Shown: positions 5,650 to 7,301 of the stretch, one piece after another
Position numbering within the stretch: the stretch's first letter is position 1
Layout: every line of letters begins with the position of its first letter
Source of the DNA: JALYUA01 sp038329555
GTDB taxonomy: Bacteria; Acidobacteriota; Thermoanaerobaculia; UBA5066; Gp7-AA6
Length of the DNA: 7,301 nucleotides
Assembly (NCBI GenBank): GCA_038329555.1
Contig: JBBQNC010000192.1
Location: forward strand, 1-7,301
Reading direction: 5' to 3'
The notes under the pieces: model-generated
What the model was told of the DNA's origin: nothing
The model's database searches: none
Seen by the model: the letters and a program-made list of their open reading frames with translations, nothing else
Made by a program: the position numbers and the translations under genes

Positions 5650-7121
5650 TTCTTCGTTCCCTTCGTTCCCTTCGTTCCCTTCGTCGCCTTCGTCTCTTCG
5701 GCGCGACGGTCCGCGGGAATCTTCTCGAACGGGATGTCGAGCGAGGCCGCGACCCACGCGAAGGCCGCGACGGCCGCGGCGTTGCGGTCCATGTTCTCGG
5801 GCTCCACCTTGTCGAAGGTGTCGTTGGACGTGTGATGCCAGTCGAAATAACGGGACGAGTCCTGGTGGATCGAGAACTGGGGAACGCCGTCGGCCCGCAG
5901 GGGCGAGATGTCCGTGCCGCCCGAGCCGGCGGCGACGAGGCTTCCGGCGCCGAGCGGATCCAGGATCCCGACGATCTCGCGGAGCGCAGGCTCCGCCGAC
6001 GCACCGGCGAGCCATCCGAGCGCCATCGGCCGCCCGGAACCGCTGTCCGACTCGATCGCGGCCGCGTGAAGGGAGATCTCGTCCCGATGTGCCTCCCGGT
6101 ACGCCTTGCCGCCGGAGTTGCCATGCTCTTCGTTCGCGAAGAGCACGACGCGGATCGTCCTCGCCGGCCGCCGGGGAAGCCCGGCCACCAGGCGAGCCGC
6201 CTCGAGAACGATCCCGCATCCGGCCGCGTCGTCGATGGCGCCCGTGCCGAGATCCCAGGAATCGAGATGGGCCGCCAGGAGCACGATCTCCCGGGTCTTC
6301 CCGCGACCCGGGATCTCCCCGACGACGTTTGCCGATTCCGCGTCGGGCGCGTTGCCGCACGAGAGCGTGAACCGGACGCGCACCGGCTCCCCGTCGGCGA
6401 GCAGCCGCTCGAGAAGCTCGGCGTCCGGAACCGAGAGGGCCGCGGCGGGAATCTTCGGAGACCCCTCCTCGTACTGGAGCGCTCCCGTGTGCGGCGTGCG
6501 GTTATGGTCCGTTCCGATCGACCGGATGAGGACCCCGACCGCCCCCAGCTTCGCGGCCGCGGAGGGGCCGTCGCTGCGGACGTCTACGGCGCGGCCGTAA
6601 CCGCTCCCGTCCGCCGTCCGCTCCATTCTCTTGTCGAAGAAGACGATCCTGCCCCGGGCCGCCGCGCCCTTCGACTCCAGGTCCTCGATCGAGAGGACCT
6701 CGAGGACCTCCGCTTCCAGCCCCCCCTGCGGCGTGGCGACGCTTCCGCCGAGCGCCGTCAGGACGAGCGGCTGGCGGGACGGCGACACGATCTCGCCCGT
6801 CTCGACCCCTCGTTTCCACACGGAGACCGTCACTCTCTCCGCGTGGACGTTCGCCAGACCGAGCGACTTCATCGTGGCGAGAGCCCATGCCACCGCGGCC
6901 CGGTCTCCCTCCGATCCCGCGGGCCTCGATCCCGCGCGGTCGGAAAGGGAACGCGCCCATTCGGCGGCCCGCGTCGCCCCGAAGGCCTTCTCGCGGAGAG
7001 TCATGGCGCCCTCGCGCGCGTCGGAGGAAAGGCGGGAGTCCGACGCCGCCAGGGGCACGGGTACGGAGGACCCGGCGACGAGGAGGATGACGGCGATGGA
7101 GCGTCGGAGCGTGGATCTCAT
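5646..7121 (-). CDS. Secreted M28 family zinc peptidase with PA domain, carboxypeptidase Q-like
   Basis: The product has 491 residues and starts at ATG 7119-7121 with a Sec signal peptide (residues 1-26, SIAVILLVAGSSVPVPLAA). A PA (protease-associated) domain lies at about 120-250, inserted before the catalytic core. The complete M28 two-zinc site can be read: H285 in AAHLDSWDLG, bridging D297 in GAIDDAAG, general base E331 and ligand E332 in FANEEHGNSGG, D359 in ESDSGSG and H430 in WHHTSNDTFDKV. The H-to-D spacing of 12 and the E-E pair match the family. The HLDSWD...DD and ESD motifs are closest to carboxypeptidase Q (plasma glutamate carboxypeptidase) types, so it probably trims dipeptides or N-terminal residues outside the cytoplasm. 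The C-terminus is an odd [x-T-K]5 tail coded by a tandem repeat. The Shine-Dalgarno sequence is weak (AGGA about 12 nt ahead). It is first of three co-directional genes and is divergent from the gene at 7226. Confidence 0.92.
   Translation of the reverse strand: MRSTLRRSIAVILLVAGSSVPVPLAASDSRLSSDAREGAMTLREKAFGATRAAEWARSLSDRAGSRPAGSEGDRAAVAWALATMKSLGLANVHAERVTVSVWKRGVETGEIVSPSRQPLVLTALGGSVATPQGGLEAEVLEVLSIEDLESKGAAARGRIVFFDKRMERTADGSGYGRAVDVRSDGPSAAAKLGAVGVLIRSIGTDHNRTPHTGALQYEEGSPKIPAAALSVPDAELLERLLADGEPVRVRFTLSCGNAPDAESANVVGEIPGRGKTREIVLLAAHLDSWDLGTGAIDDAAGCGIVLEAARLVAGLPRRPARTIRVVLFANEEHGNSGGKAYREAHRDEISLHAAAIESDSGSGRPMALGWLAGASAEPALREIVGILDPLGAGSLVAAGSGGTDISPLRADGVPQFSIHQDSSRYFDWHHTSNDTFDKVEPENMDRNAAAVAAFAWVAASLDIPFEKIPADRRAEETKATKGTKGTKGTKK
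5652..5696 (-). repeat. Five-unit 9-bp tandem repeat spanning the peptidase tail and the DUF2891 leader
   Basis: On the plus strand three perfect copies of CTTCGTTCC (5652-5678) are followed by two diverged copies, CTTCGTCGC (5679-5687) and CTTCGTCTC (5688-5696). On the coding strand they give E-T-K, A-T-K and three G-T-K triplets, ending KK-stop. The repeat stops 3 bp short of the GTG of the DUF2891 gene, so its purine-rich AAGGGAACG units are also the only candidate ribosome binding sequence for that gene. The unit length keeps the peptidase frame when copies are gained or lost. Confidence 0.85.
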
Positions 7122-7225
7122 TCGAGCGGGAATCCTAGCAGCCGTTTCGCGGCGTCCCGTGGGCGCACCTCCGCGTCCTCTCCCGGCGCCGGGCGAGGCG
7201 ATTCGACGCTAGAATTCCTCCCCTC
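7122..7225. promoter_or_regulatory. Divergent intergenic promoter region with 12-bp palindrome
   Basis: A 104-bp gap separates two divergently oriented starts. CCCGGCGCCGGG at 7182-7193 is a perfect 12-bp palindrome and could be an operator or merely GC-rich chance. On the plus strand TAGAAT (7210-7215) ends 10 nt before the ATG at 7226. On the minus strand TAGGAT (7132-7137) ends 10 nt before the peptidase ATG. Both resemble -10 boxes, and neither gene has a strong Shine-Dalgarno sequence, which would suit short or absent leaders. No good -35 box was seen for either. Confidence 0.4.
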
Positions 7226-7301
7226 ATGCCGACCCGCCCGCCGGACATCGACCTGTCGCAGGAGCTCGTTTCGGAGTTCGGGGAGAACGCCGCTTACGTG
7301 G
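7226..7301 (+). CDS. N-terminal fragment of a divergent gene, possibly 2-oxoglutarate dehydrogenase E1 component
   Basis: ATG at 7226 opens a frame that runs to the window edge (25 whole codons): MPTRPPDIDLSQELVSEFGE followed by NAAYV. There is no signal peptide and no strong Shine-Dalgarno sequence; a TAGAAT box lies 10 nt upstream. The pattern S-x-F-G-x-N-A-x-Y-V resembles the short N-terminal helix found at the beginning of 2-oxoglutarate dehydrogenase E1 and related multifunctional oxoglutarate decarboxylases. With only 25 residues this product call is tentative. That a gene starts here is more certain than what it encodes. Confidence 0.45.
   Translation, partial: MPTRPPDIDLSQELVSEFGENAAYV

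Noticed and set aside
5652..5696. CRISPR-like array
   Set aside because: Nine-base units directly abut without spacers and lie in a coding frame; this is a simple tandem repeat.
5650..6360. Upstream extension of the DUF2891 frame to 6360
   Set aside because: It overlaps the catalytic half of the M28 peptidase out of frame and would place the signal peptide internally. The GTG at 5649 fits coupling and secretion.
5501..6370. Plus-strand Arg-rich frame opposite the M28 and DUF2891 genes
   Set aside because: Antisense shadow with extreme Arg/Pro/Ser content and no domains.

Overview
This is a GC-rich bacterial window, most likely from an Acidobacteriota chromosome (perhaps the Thermoanaerobaculia side). 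The main reason is a secreted protein with the 'VWFA-related Acidobacterial domain' architecture. It sits beside an M28 peptidase and a DUF2891 protein, and an IPTL-CTERM surface protein lies at the left edge. The taxonomic call is inference from gene content, since no ribosomal or other marker gene is present.

Layout, left to right. (1) 1-621, plus strand: the C-terminal third or so of an exported repeat protein with Ig-like modules, ending in an IPTL-CTERM-type sorting tail. (2) 622-1894: a mobile-DNA graveyard on the minus strand. It holds the C-terminal half of a DUF3987 (YfjI-like, phage/plasmid replication-type) gene broken by at least three frame breaks. At its upstream side it is joined to a truncated IS481-type transposase N-terminus that still has one IS end. 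(3) 1965-2235: a 271-bp element bounded by near-perfect inverted repeats with CTAG at both outer edges. It carries a nested palindrome and no convincing gene, and looks like a MITE or an internally deleted IS. It ends 25 bp past the stop codon of the next gene. (4) 2261-7121, minus strand: three genes in one direction, in transcription order an M28 (carboxypeptidase Q-like) peptidase, a DUF2891 protein whose start overlaps the peptidase stop, and, after a 122-bp gap, a VWA-domain protein. (5) 7122-7225: a divergent promoter region with a 12-bp perfect palindrome. (6) 7226-7301, plus strand: the first 25 codons of a divergent gene, possibly the 2-oxoglutarate dehydrogenase E1 component.

The three intact minus-strand genes all begin with Sec-type signal peptides, so the cluster looks like an envelope or periplasmic module: a zinc exopeptidase, a helical DUF2891 protein of unknown activity and a MIDAS-containing VWA protein. 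The peptidase and DUF2891 genes are almost certainly translationally coupled. A five-unit 9-bp tandem repeat forms both the peptidase C-terminal tail and the leader of the DUF2891 gene. No CRISPR array, tRNA, rRNA or toxin-antitoxin pair was seen. The least explained pieces are the 271-bp palindromic element, the repeat at the coupled junction and the function of the secreted trio.
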